NCBI RefSeq assembly: GCF_016918735.1
Contig: NZ_JAFFPR010000009.1
Span: 1-64,000 of the forward strand
DNA length: 64,000 nucleotides
Origin: Leptospira abararensis
GTDB lineage: Bacteria; Spirochaetota; Leptospiria; Leptospirales; Leptospiraceae
Reading direction: 5' to 3'
In this document: positions 53,547-61,325 of the stretch, in pieces
How the letters are laid out: every line of letters begins with the position of its first letter
How positions within the stretch are numbered: position 1 is the stretch's first letter
Notes under the pieces: generated by a model
What the model was told of the DNA's origin: nothing
The model's database searches: none
Seen by the model: the letters and a program-made list of their open reading frames with translations, nothing else
Translations under genes and position numbers: made by a program

Positions 53547-54247
53547 TTGTTCAGAATTTTTCCGTCTAACATTCGCAAGTTAACATCTCCTGATTCACCG
53601 ATTTGTTCATTGTGGGTAACAAGAAAAACAGATATGTCCAAATCATGGACACATCGATTGAATAATTGCATGACCATTTCTGAGGCCCTTGAGTCTAGGT
53701 TTCCCGTTGGTTCATCCGCAAGGATTAGTTTTGGTTGGTGGATGATGGCCCTTGCAATCGAAACTCTTTGTTTTTCGCCTCCGGACATTTCTTTGGGAGT
53801 AAAATCTATTCTGTGACTTAAGCCAACGAGAGAGAGTGCTTCCTTTGCTTTGGATTCAGCAACTGATTTTGATGTACCTGAAAGAAATAAGGGTAAAGAA
53901 ACATTATCCATCGCAGAAAGATAAGGAAACAAATGAAAAAACTGAAAAACGATGCCAATTGTTTTTCGTCTATAAAGTGTAAGCTCTTTTTCACTAGCAC
54001 CGGACAGGTTGTTTCCAAATACATTAATTTGTCCTGAATCTGCTGATTCAATGGCTGAAAGAATGTTGAGTAACGTTGACTTTCCGCTCCCTGATGGTCC
54101 CATCAAGGTAACGAGTTTTTTCTCAGCGATTTCAAATGAAATGTCATTCAATACTGGGAAAGCGGCCTCACCTTGGTAAAAGGTTTTATTTAGATGTTGG
54201 ATTTGGATGACAGATTTTGAGACTGATTCTTTTTTTTCATTGCTCAC
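53543..54247 (-). CDS. ABC transporter ATP-binding protein (LolD/MacB-like)
   Basis: The start is GTG at 54247 (234 residues, VSNEKKESVSKSVIQIQHLN). The longer frame upstream has no conserved sequence. Walker A GPSGSGKSTLLN (near 48), Q-loop FQFFHLFPYLSAMDNVSLPL, signature MSGGEKQRVSIARAI and Walker B LILADEPTGNLD, then VTHN, are complete. It powers the adjacent permease, whose start overlaps its stop. GGGAAG lies about 11 nt before the GTG. The gene is divergent from the Ehr operon region. Confidence 0.9.
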   Translation of the reverse strand: MSNEKKESVSKSVIQIQHLNKTFYQGEAAFPVLNDISFEIAEKKLVTLMGPSGSGKSTLLNILSAIESADSGQINVFGNNLSGASEKELTLYRRKTIGIVFQFFHLFPYLSAMDNVSLPLFLSGTSKSVAESKAKEALSLVGLSHRIDFTPKEMSGGEKQRVSIARAIIHQPKLILADEPTGNLDSRASEMVMQLFNRCVHDLDISVFLVTHNEQIGESGDVNLRMLDGKILNK

Positions 54248-54305
54248 GAAAAATAACTTCCCATATATAAGACAGTCGAGAATATCAAGATTAAGGTAAA
54301 ACTGA

Positions 54306-54590
54306 TTGATAGCACGTATATTTTTCATCCTACTTCTGTCAGTTTTAGTCATCGGCAAGTCACAATCGTGGTCGTCGGTTGCGGAGTTTACCGAGTCTGG
54401 AGAAATTTTTACTTGTGAGAAAAATTTCGAAGAACCTCCGGGGGAAGAAGAGAATTTTTTATACATTCCTTCTCTTCCTGTATATATCTCTGTCTTTCAA
54501 TCTTATTCTTTTCTCATCTCTGCCTCCCTTGCTCCTAATATAATCTCTATTAAATTCCCGGATCGTCGGGGATCGCCCAACCTTACATAA
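54306..54590 (+). CDS. Small exported protein of unknown function at the head of the Ehr-like operon
   Basis: The 94-residue protein begins at a TTG (54306) with AAGGT 9 nt upstream. It has a signal peptide (ARIFFILLLSVLVIGKSQSW). The mature part is acidic first (FEEPPGEEENF), then hydrophobic, ending FPDRRGSPNLT. No Cys pair, haem or iron-sulfur motif is seen. It is divergent from the ABC transporter gene (58 nt) and 38 nt upstream of the first complex subunit, so it may be cotranscribed with the complex. Function unknown; it could still be a chance frame. Confidence 0.5.
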   Translation: MIARIFFILLLSVLVIGKSQSWSSVAEFTESGEIFTCEKNFEEPPGEEENFLYIPSLPVYISVFQSYSFLISASLAPNIISIKFPDRRGSPNLT

Positions 54591-54628
54591 CACACTTATT
54601 TCTTTAAAATTTATTTTTTGAGGTAGTT

Positions 54629-56374
54629 ATGTTAGAGGATGAAAGAATTTCAATCTTCAGATCGATATTAGTGGGTATATCTGCGCTTTCGCCGCTTGCT
54701 ATATTCTTATTTTCTAATTATGATGTTTTGTCTGTGGACTTTCCCATTTTGGTTGGTCTTGTCATTCAGGCATATATCGGTTTTTCATCGTTTATGTTGG
54801 TTCAGTCTTATGAGCCAAAGGAAAAAAACAAAGTCACAATCGGTTATATCATCTTTTGGTCAGCGCTCGGTGTTTGTTATTTGGCGGGTAAGTCGCTTAT
54901 CCTCCCAATAGCTTTGGAAGTTACGTCATTTTCTACCATTCTGATTTATTCTGGAACTGAGTTTGGGAAAAAACAAATTGAAAGTTTAGGTTCCTTACTT
55001 TTGGCATCTGGGATTTCTGCATTATTTTTGTCCGCCTGGGTGATGTTACCTGATGGTGACAATGTGGGTATCATTTTACTGCTCATCGGCCTGTTAATTA
55101 AGTCTGGATTTTCCGGGTTCCATTTGTGGATCCCGAAAGTAAATGAAGGAGGGCCATCACATGCATTGGGAGCCTTTGCTGGTGTGTTGGAAGTATTCCC
55201 ACTATTACTTTTTTACAGATATGTCCTTCCCAACCAATTGGATCCAATCATATACCAAGTTTTGTTTCCGTTAGCAGCACTCGGAATTTTTTTCGGTGGC
55301 ATCACCAGTTTTTTTCACAAAGATCCAAAAATATCATTGGCTTATAGTTCCGTTGAATCGATTAACTTTCTCTGGTTGTGTTTGATCATAGCAGGTATGT
55401 TTCAATTTTCTGTTGATTCTGAACTCATGAATCTCAGTAATTCATTCCGAATTTTGTTTTTCTTAAGTTTATTTCATCATTCCTTTTCGAAAACATTTCA
55501 ATTGTTCTCCATTGGTATGGTAGCAAGACTCAAAAATTCAAGCTCCAGTGATGAACTAAAAGGGATTGGAAGACTACTTGGGATCTCTCCCTTGTTGCTT
55601 GGAGCAGGTACTTTTAGTTATGCGGTCCTACCGGGGACTCTTGGATTTGTTTCGGAAGCAACTTACTTTTACTTGAATGCTCGCATCTTGGATATGCCCA
55701 TTGGTCGTTCGGTTTTTCTTTTGCCTTCTATGATCTTTATCTTTTTTGGAATTGTCCTTGGTGGATTCACTCACATCAAATTATTTATGAGTTTGTTTTT
55801 GTCTACACCTGGTAAGGATATCAATATCCAACCGTTTAGCTTGCAAAAGAGAAGATGGGTCACCATTTCTTTGTTTAGTTTGGCTTTAGTGATTTTTATC
55901 TTTCCATTGGTTGTACCATACTTTGTTCGTTTGCCGATGTTAAGTCCTTTTGTGGATCCACAACTAGTGGATTGGTTTTGGACTTTAGCATTCGTATCCT
56001 ATGTGACAATTGGTGCTATATTTATCTTCCGTTTGTATGATCATTATCAATTAAAACGATTCGGAAAACCAAAAACCAAAAACTGGGATTGTGGAGGAGG
56101 TTACAGTGGTCACGAACTTTCTATACCTACTTCCGTATTCTCTTTACCATTAAGAAATTCACTTGGTCGCTATTTTTTAAATAAAACTGGCGAATCGAAA
56201 GTAGATTCCTTTCTCATCAGGGGTATTACTTCCGTTTTCAGGTTGGGTATTGGGCTTATGTCTGCCACAAATCATCCAAAGGAAGAGGATGTGAGTAAAT
56301 ACCTGGCAATTTCCTCTATGTTTCTGATCTTCATTTTTTCACTGCTCATTTTGGGTGACTTCGGAGGTCTGTAG
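54629..56374 (+). CDS. Antiporter-like proton-conducting subunit (NuoL/M/N- and HyfB-like, EhrA-type)
   Basis: The 581-residue membrane protein has about 14 helices of the NuoL/M/N/MrpA family. The TM5-type Glu in LPIALEVTSF, the TM7-type Lys in IKSGFSGFHLWIPKV and the TM8-type Lys in HHSFSKTFQLF are all present, so proton translocation looks intact. A soluble end segment (GKPKTKNWDCGGGYSG) includes a CGGGY motif typical of HyfB/HycC-like subunits. GAGGTAG precedes the ATG. It is the first subunit of a six-gene complex and is followed without a gap by the NuoH-like gene. Confidence 0.85.
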   Translation: MLEDERISIFRSILVGISALSPLAIFLFSNYDVLSVDFPILVGLVIQAYIGFSSFMLVQSYEPKEKNKVTIGYIIFWSALGVCYLAGKSLILPIALEVTSFSTILIYSGTEFGKKQIESLGSLLLASGISALFLSAWVMLPDGDNVGIILLLIGLLIKSGFSGFHLWIPKVNEGGPSHALGAFAGVLEVFPLLLFYRYVLPNQLDPIIYQVLFPLAALGIFFGGITSFFHKDPKISLAYSSVESINFLWLCLIIAGMFQFSVDSELMNLSNSFRILFFLSLFHHSFSKTFQLFSIGMVARLKNSSSSDELKGIGRLLGISPLLLGAGTFSYAVLPGTLGFVSEATYFYLNARILDMPIGRSVFLLPSMIFIFFGIVLGGFTHIKLFMSLFLSTPGKDINIQPFSLQKRRWVTISLFSLALVIFIFPLVVPYFVRLPMLSPFVDPQLVDWFWTLAFVSYVTIGAIFIFRLYDHYQLKRFGKPKTKNWDCGGGYSGHELSIPTSVFSLPLRNSLGRYFLNKTGESKVDSFLIRGITSVFRLGIGLMSATNHPKEEDVSKYLAISSMFLIFIFSLLILGDFGGL

Positions 56375-57253
56375 ATGAATTCATTATTGTATTATTTTTA
56401 TTTAGTTGTTCTTTTTGTTGTAATGCCTTTTCTATTAACGGGGATTATACGGAAAGTCCGTGCTTATGCTCAAGGAAGGCGTGGCCCAAAATTAATTCAG
56501 TTTTTTTGGGAAGTGGATAAATCGTTAAGAAAAAATCCAATTTCGCACACAAACATTTCCGATTTTACGCATTTGGCACCTAGGGTTGCATTGTTTTCGG
56601 CATTGATGATTTGGAGTGTGGTTTTGTTTGAATGGGCTCCATTCATCCTCATCCCATTTTTCCTTGCGCTTTACCGGTTCGCATACGTAAGTTTTGCGAT
56701 GGAAGGGGCTTCTTCTTTTGGAGGGATGGCATCGGGAAGAGAGATTTTACTTTCTGTAATGGCCGAACCCACTTTTATTTTAATGATCCTTGCTGCCCAG
56801 TCCCATATTGAAATTTCTGTAAGCCCCCAAGGGGCCCTGATCGGTTTACTCTTTCTTTCTTTGTCCTTTATTGCAATTCTTGCAGAGCTCGCCAAGCCAC
56901 CGTTTGATGACCCAAGAACTCACTTGGAGCTAACAATGGTTCATGAGGCAATGATTTTAGAGGCTTCTGGAAAACAATTGGGAATCTTTGATTTGGCAAG
57001 TTCCATTAAACTTTCTACACTTCTTGTTTTTCTTGTGAAGTTGGCACTCGAACATTCCAAGTTATTTAAAAATGAAGTTTTGGATAGTTTTGCAAGAGAG
57101 CTCATGATTGCACCTATGGTCATACTCCTTGCGATCATTCTTGGGTTTTGGGAATCAAATAGTGTTCGCAGAAAGTGGACTTGGATCCCTGAGTTTATGG
57201 GTTTAACATTCATTGCGATTTTAATATTAGGCACTTTGGTTAAATTGTCTTAG
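56375..57253 (+). CDS. NuoH/HyfC-like membrane subunit
   Basis: The 292-residue protein has about eight helices of the complex I subunit 1 family. RRGPKLIQFFWEVDKSLRKN (near 33) and AKPPFDDPRTHLELTMVHEA (near 172) are the family signatures. MILEASGKQLGIFDLASSIK carries the conserved Glu/Gly. This subunit forms the quinone-side gate and links the redox arm to the proton channels in complex I and group 4 hydrogenases. It begins 1 nt after the preceding stop. Confidence 0.88.
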   Translation: MNSLLYYFYLVVLFVVMPFLLTGIIRKVRAYAQGRRGPKLIQFFWEVDKSLRKNPISHTNISDFTHLAPRVALFSALMIWSVVLFEWAPFILIPFFLALYRFAYVSFAMEGASSFGGMASGREILLSVMAEPTFILMILAAQSHIEISVSPQGALIGLLFLSLSFIAILAELAKPPFDDPRTHLELTMVHEAMILEASGKQLGIFDLASSIKLSTLLVFLVKLALEHSKLFKNEVLDSFARELMIAPMVILLAIILGFWESNSVRRKWTWIPEFMGLTFIAILILGTLVKLS

Positions 57254-57261
57254 GGGTTATC

Positions 57262-57873
57262 ATGATATACGATTTTATATACTTATTATTGTTACTCACC
57301 GGTGTAGTTGTTTTGGTAGAAAACCGGTTGAGTCGGATTATTTTTTTCCTAAGTGTACAAGGATTTCTTTTGGTTTTCCCTGTGTTGCAAACACATGAAG
57401 GAGATTGGAAACATGCCATCTCCCTAATTGTGATGGTAGTTTTGTTTAAGGGAATTTTAACGCCTTGGGTTTTGAATTGGACAGCAAACAAATCCAAGAT
57501 GAACGAAAGTACGGCTCCTCGTTTTGGATACCTTGCCACTTTGTTATTTATGGTTCTTGGTTTGGTTCTTGCGGTAAAGATTACGGAAGGAGTTTCTGTT
57601 CTTTCTATTCCGGTTCATAAAATCGGACTCATTTATGTAATTTTACTTGTGTATGTAGGTATTCTTTGTTTTGTTGTTAGGCGAAACTGGCTTGCTCTCA
57701 TCGCCGGGTTTTGTGTTTTTGAAAATGGAATTTTTGTTTTGACTATGGTATTAGATAAAGGTCTTCCCGTAGGCCTTGAGTTCGGATCCTTTTTGGATGC
57801 CATCCTTGTCATTGTTTCAGGTGGAATTTTGCAACTCTCTCCCCATATGCACACAAAGGAGAGAAAATTATGA
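57262..57873 (+). CDS. HyfE-like membrane subunit (NuoK-related)
   Basis: The 203-residue protein has about seven helices and the HyfE pattern: an N-terminal pair (IYDFIYLLLLLTGVVVLVEN) and a NuoK-like C-terminal part (LIAGFCVFENGIFVLTMVLD, then GSFLDAILVIVSGGILQL). The membrane Glu in CVFENGI corresponds to the NuoK proton-path Glu. It couples the NuoH-like and antiporter subunits. It starts 8 nt after the previous gene and overlaps the next by 4 nt. Confidence 0.85.
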   Translation: MIYDFIYLLLLLTGVVVLVENRLSRIIFFLSVQGFLLVFPVLQTHEGDWKHAISLIVMVVLFKGILTPWVLNWTANKSKMNESTAPRFGYLATLLFMVLGLVLAVKITEGVSVLSIPVHKIGLIYVILLVYVGILCFVVRRNWLALIAGFCVFENGIFVLTMVLDKGLPVGLEFGSFLDAILVIVSGGILQLSPHMHTKERKL

Positions 57874-59087
57874 TGGCAGAATTGTTTTATCTTTCTGGAG
57901 TATTGGCCTTTGTTGTTATTTTTTTGGTTTCTGTTATGGCGCCAACCAAAGGACAGACTCGCATTTGGTTATGGAGTATTTTGAAGATTTGTTTTTTCGG
58001 TTCTTTGTTTTACTCCTGGTTTACAGATAATATTGTTCTCAAGTGGATTTTAATTGAAGCCTCCACACTTTTTGGGGCTTTGCTCATTTCTTCCAGTGGC
58101 ACGGAACGTTCCTTTCATGTGGGTTGGAAATTTTTATTAATCAATTCTTATGCACTTGGACTTGCCTTTTTGGGAATTGTAATCCTTTTGTTTGCTTCCA
58201 CCCCATTAGAAAATTTAGATTTTGATTCCCTCAAGCAAGGGTTAGTTGGCCAGAGTGGGCTTTTAATTGAAACAGGAATCCTTCTGACTGTTTACGGATA
58301 TAGTGGGAAGTTGGGGCTTGTTCCCAATCACTTTTGGGTGGGAGATACCTATGCGGAGAGTCCAAGTCAAATTTCTTCCCTGATCGCTTCGTTTGTGCCA
58401 GTCAGTGTAGTTCTTGCCTTACGTCCCCTGATACAGTTGGAACGTGAAATCAATCCACATATCATTAACGCTGCCAATGGAATTCTTTTTATCGGTGTTT
58501 TAACCATTCTGTATTCTACCCTAATTCTTTTTTCAAGGGAAGACATTCGTAGGATTTCAGCGAAGGTTGCACTTTTCCATACAGGTATGTTAACTTTATT
58601 TTTGTGGTTAGATGTATCTGATGATGTATTTTACTTTTTGTTAACTACGACTGTGCTCGTAAAACTTTTGATTTTTTTATCAATGGGAATTTTACGAATG
58701 GATGCAGGGAAAAGGAATATTTCACAGATCCTAGAAAAATCATCTCTGAGTCACAAAGCATTGTATATGTATTTGTTGGCACTTCTTGTTGCGTTTGTTT
58801 TTCCTTTGTCTCCTGTTTTTGTTTTGGATTTAAAAGTCATTGAAATTGCTATTAAACAAAAAATGTTTTTACTATTTTTGTTTCCTATTGTTGGAGCTAT
58901 ATTCTTTTTCATCGCACTTAACAAAGTACTACCTTTGGTTCGGTTGCCCAATCGGAATTTTGAATCAGGGGTGTATGGAATACTACAAACTCGGTTGGTA
59001 TTCTTTTGGTTTAGTTTTTTATTCACCGTATTTGTTGGTACATACGGTTTAACTTATCTAATGGCAGAGCATATATGGAAAAGATAA
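57870..59087 (+). CDS. Second antiporter-like subunit (HyfF/NuoN-like)
   Basis: The 405-residue protein has about 11 helices, shorter than a full NuoL. The second antiporter domain keeps a Lys in SGKLGLVPNHFWVGDTYAES (near 145-165) and a Glu in VLKWILIEASTLFG (near 60). The HyfF-type start (MAELFYLSGVLAFVVIFLVS) is seen. It gives the complex a second proton channel. The gene overlaps both neighbours (ATGA before, 13 nt after). Confidence 0.83.
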   Translation: MMAELFYLSGVLAFVVIFLVSVMAPTKGQTRIWLWSILKICFFGSLFYSWFTDNIVLKWILIEASTLFGALLISSSGTERSFHVGWKFLLINSYALGLAFLGIVILLFASTPLENLDFDSLKQGLVGQSGLLIETGILLTVYGYSGKLGLVPNHFWVGDTYAESPSQISSLIASFVPVSVVLALRPLIQLEREINPHIINAANGILFIGVLTILYSTLILFSREDIRRISAKVALFHTGMLTLFLWLDVSDDVFYFLLTTTVLVKLLIFLSMGILRMDAGKRNISQILEKSSLSHKALYMYLLALLVAFVFPLSPVFVLDLKVIEIAIKQKMFLLFLFPIVGAIFFFIALNKVLPLVRLPNRNFESGVYGILQTRLVFFWFSFLFTVFVGTYGLTYLMAEHIWKR

Positions 59088-60505
59088 CAGGCATTACTAA
59101 TTTCGATGGTGTTTATCACCAGTATGTGATTCGTGATCAAAAACTAATTCGGGAAGAAGTAGTTTCTAAAAAAAGTAACATTGATTTTCTTTTAGATCCC
59201 CAATATCCGGTTTGGCTTGTTCGTCATGCCTTTGGGCAAGATATGGGTGTTGAAGATTATTCAGATCAAAAGGAAGAAGATTATTTATCCGACAATCGTG
59301 GGAAAAACCTTTCCTTACACCAAAAAACTGGACTTGTCAGAGACTTGGCATATCACGGCTTGCACGTTCCTTTTCATGAAGGAACTTATTCTCATGCAGT
59401 GGGTCCAATTCACGCAGGGATCATTGAACCAGGTCACTTCCGTTTTATCGTAGAGGGAGAAGAGATTCGTCACCTAACGATTCGTTTGGGTTTTCAACAT
59501 AGAGGGATCCGCGAAAAAATCCAAGGAAAACCAATGTCTGTGGTTATACCTTTTTCTGAAACCATTTCCGGGGATACAAGCGTTGGTTATGCGGTCTCTT
59601 TTAGCAAAATTTATGAAGAAATGTATGGGATCAAGGTTTCCCAAAATATCGCTTTATTTCGCTCCTTTTTAGTCGAGTTGGAGCGAATTGCGGTCCATAT
59701 TGGGGATTTAGGTGGGATTTCGGAAGATATAGGATATTACCCACTGTATGGGGTCTGTGTCACGGATAGAGGGGCTGCCCTTGGTCTTATGGAAACATGG
59801 ACTGGAAATCGATTTGGGAAAGGAGCCGTTCGTCCAGGACGTGTTCGGGTGAACCAGCGCATTACCGCAAAACAAGCAAAAGATGCTTTTTTTAATCTAA
59901 AAAAAGTTTATTTCAAGCGAGTTCGTCCACAGATCTTACGAGCCCTTTCTGTTTCCACTTTAAAGGAAAGGATGCAGGGTTGTGGTTTTATATCTGAACT
60001 TGATGTGCAAAAAAATGGATTTTTGGGAATGGTTGCTCGTATGGCCGGGGTCTGTGATGATTTGAGAGTTGGTAATCCTGATTATCCAGATTGGACTGTT
60101 TTGCCACTACAAGAAGAACATCATCATTATAATGGCGATGTTTGGGCTCGTATGTACATTCGTTACACGGAAATTGAACAATCTTTAAAATGGATGGAAT
60201 CACATTTGGAAGATTTGGATTGGGAATCCTTATGGTCCGAAAATGATAAAACAAGAGGAACTCAAATCGAGAAAGAATGGAAACCAAAATCTGGAATTTA
60301 TACGGCTGCGGTGGAAGCATGGCGTGGTCCTTTACTTGTATCTTTGGATTTTGATCACGAAGGCCTCGTGAAAAATTCTTATATTCGTGATCCATCAGTG
60401 TTGAATTGGCATGCATTGGAATTGGCAGTTCGTGGAGAACAAGTTGGCGATTTTCCTTTGAACAATAAATCATTTAATCTTAGTTATGTTGGGTTTGATC
60501 TATGA
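59075..60505 (+). CDS. Large subunit related to NuoCD/HycE, without Ni-binding cysteines (EhrL-type)
   Basis: The 476-residue protein fuses a short NuoC-like part (1-90) with a NuoD/hydrogenase large-subunit domain. HRGIREKIQGKPMSVVIPFS (near 143-162) is family-typical. The L1 site reads ETISGDTSVGYAVSFS where hydrogenases have RxCGxCxxxH. The L2 site reads RDPSVLNWHALELAV (near 438) where they have DPCxxC. All four Ni-ligand cysteines are missing, so there is no Ni-Fe centre. This is the Ehr or complex-I-like state. Catalysis, if any, must involve another cofactor or a quinone-type site. It overlaps both neighbours. Confidence 0.8.
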   Translation: MEKITGITNFDGVYHQYVIRDQKLIREEVVSKKSNIDFLLDPQYPVWLVRHAFGQDMGVEDYSDQKEEDYLSDNRGKNLSLHQKTGLVRDLAYHGLHVPFHEGTYSHAVGPIHAGIIEPGHFRFIVEGEEIRHLTIRLGFQHRGIREKIQGKPMSVVIPFSETISGDTSVGYAVSFSKIYEEMYGIKVSQNIALFRSFLVELERIAVHIGDLGGISEDIGYYPLYGVCVTDRGAALGLMETWTGNRFGKGAVRPGRVRVNQRITAKQAKDAFFNLKKVYFKRVRPQILRALSVSTLKERMQGCGFISELDVQKNGFLGMVARMAGVCDDLRVGNPDYPDWTVLPLQEEHHHYNGDVWARMYIRYTEIEQSLKWMESHLEDLDWESLWSENDKTRGTQIEKEWKPKSGIYTAAVEAWRGPLLVSLDFDHEGLVKNSYIRDPSVLNWHALELAVRGEQVGDFPLNNKSFNLSYVGFDL

Positions 60506-61320
60506 ATTTCTTATATGAGTTAAAGAGCTTTATTTTCCCTAAGAATGTATTGAATTTTGATACTGCTTCTCCGGTTCATCCGACAAGTCGCGGCATTCCC
60601 GTACCGACAACAAAGATGCGGGAGGGATCTGGTTCCTTGAGCCAATCAGCAGCGGTTTGTCCGACGAAAGCAATCCGAATAGTTTCTGATTCCGAAGTTC
60701 AGTTTGATTATGGGAAATGCCTGCAATGTGGACTTTGTACAGAATCTTCGGATGGCAAACTTCGTGATTCGGGTTTCATTTATACCTTTGCCTTAAGTCG
60801 TGAGGAATTCAAAGTCACTTACGTTTCTGGGCAAATGGCAAAAGTAAGTGACTTGTCTCAACCACTAACACCAAACCAGGAGAAGTTTCGCGCATTGACA
60901 AAAAAACGTGGGTTTCTTTATAGAGAGGTTGCCGCTGCAGGAAACAATACTGTGGAATCGGAGCTGAATGCTTCTTTTAATTCGGTTTTTGACTCGGAAA
61001 GAGAAGGGGTTCGTTGTGTTGCCAGCCCCAAACATGCAGATGCCATTGTCTTTTCTGGTCCCGTTGGTGAAAGGATGGCAGGTCCACTGGAAACTGCTTG
61101 GGATGTCATAAGTGAACCCAAAGCCCTCATTGCCTGCGGGACAGAAGCGGTGAGTGGTGGATTGTATCCTATGGGCAAAATTCCCAAAGAACCAGATCTT
61201 TATATTTCAGGAGATCCCCCAAGGCCAGATGTCATTCTGCAAGGTTTTCGTCTTTTAATGGGAAGATTTTCCTTCCGGTTTCAAGAGGAGCTTCACAAAA
61301 TTTTAGAGAATGAAAAATAA
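60502..61320 (+). CDS. Small subunit: one-cluster ferredoxin fused to NuoB/HyfI-like domain lacking N2 ligands (EhrS-type)
   Basis: The 272-residue protein has an N-terminal ferredoxin-like domain with one complete [4Fe-4S] set: CP near residue 53 and CLQCGLC near 73. The second cluster set is gone (SGSLSQ and ESSDGK in its place). The C-terminal NuoB-like domain (about 130-250) keeps the fold signals ADAIVFSGPVGERMAGPLET and EPKALIACGTEAVSGG. All expected ligands for the N2/proximal cluster are replaced: CxxCE is NNTVE (near 148), GxCA is GTEA, and PGCPP is SGDPP. The subunit therefore cannot carry the usual terminal cluster. It closes the six-gene operon. Confidence 0.8.
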   Translation: MNFLYELKSFIFPKNVLNFDTASPVHPTSRGIPVPTTKMREGSGSLSQSAAVCPTKAIRIVSDSEVQFDYGKCLQCGLCTESSDGKLRDSGFIYTFALSREEFKVTYVSGQMAKVSDLSQPLTPNQEKFRALTKKRGFLYREVAAAGNNTVESELNASFNSVFDSEREGVRCVASPKHADAIVFSGPVGERMAGPLETAWDVISEPKALIACGTEAVSGGLYPMGKIPKEPDLYISGDPPRPDVILQGFRLLMGRFSFRFQEELHKILENEK

Positions 61321-61325
61321 GGTGC

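Noticed and set aside
54248..54466. 73-residue N-terminal extension of the ABC ATPase
   Set aside because: No conserved sequence there, and it would overlap the divergent signal-peptide gene; GTG at 54247 fits the ATPase fold.
59075..60505. Functional [NiFe] hydrogenase
   Set aside because: All four Ni-ligand cysteines are missing, and no maturation genes are present in the window.
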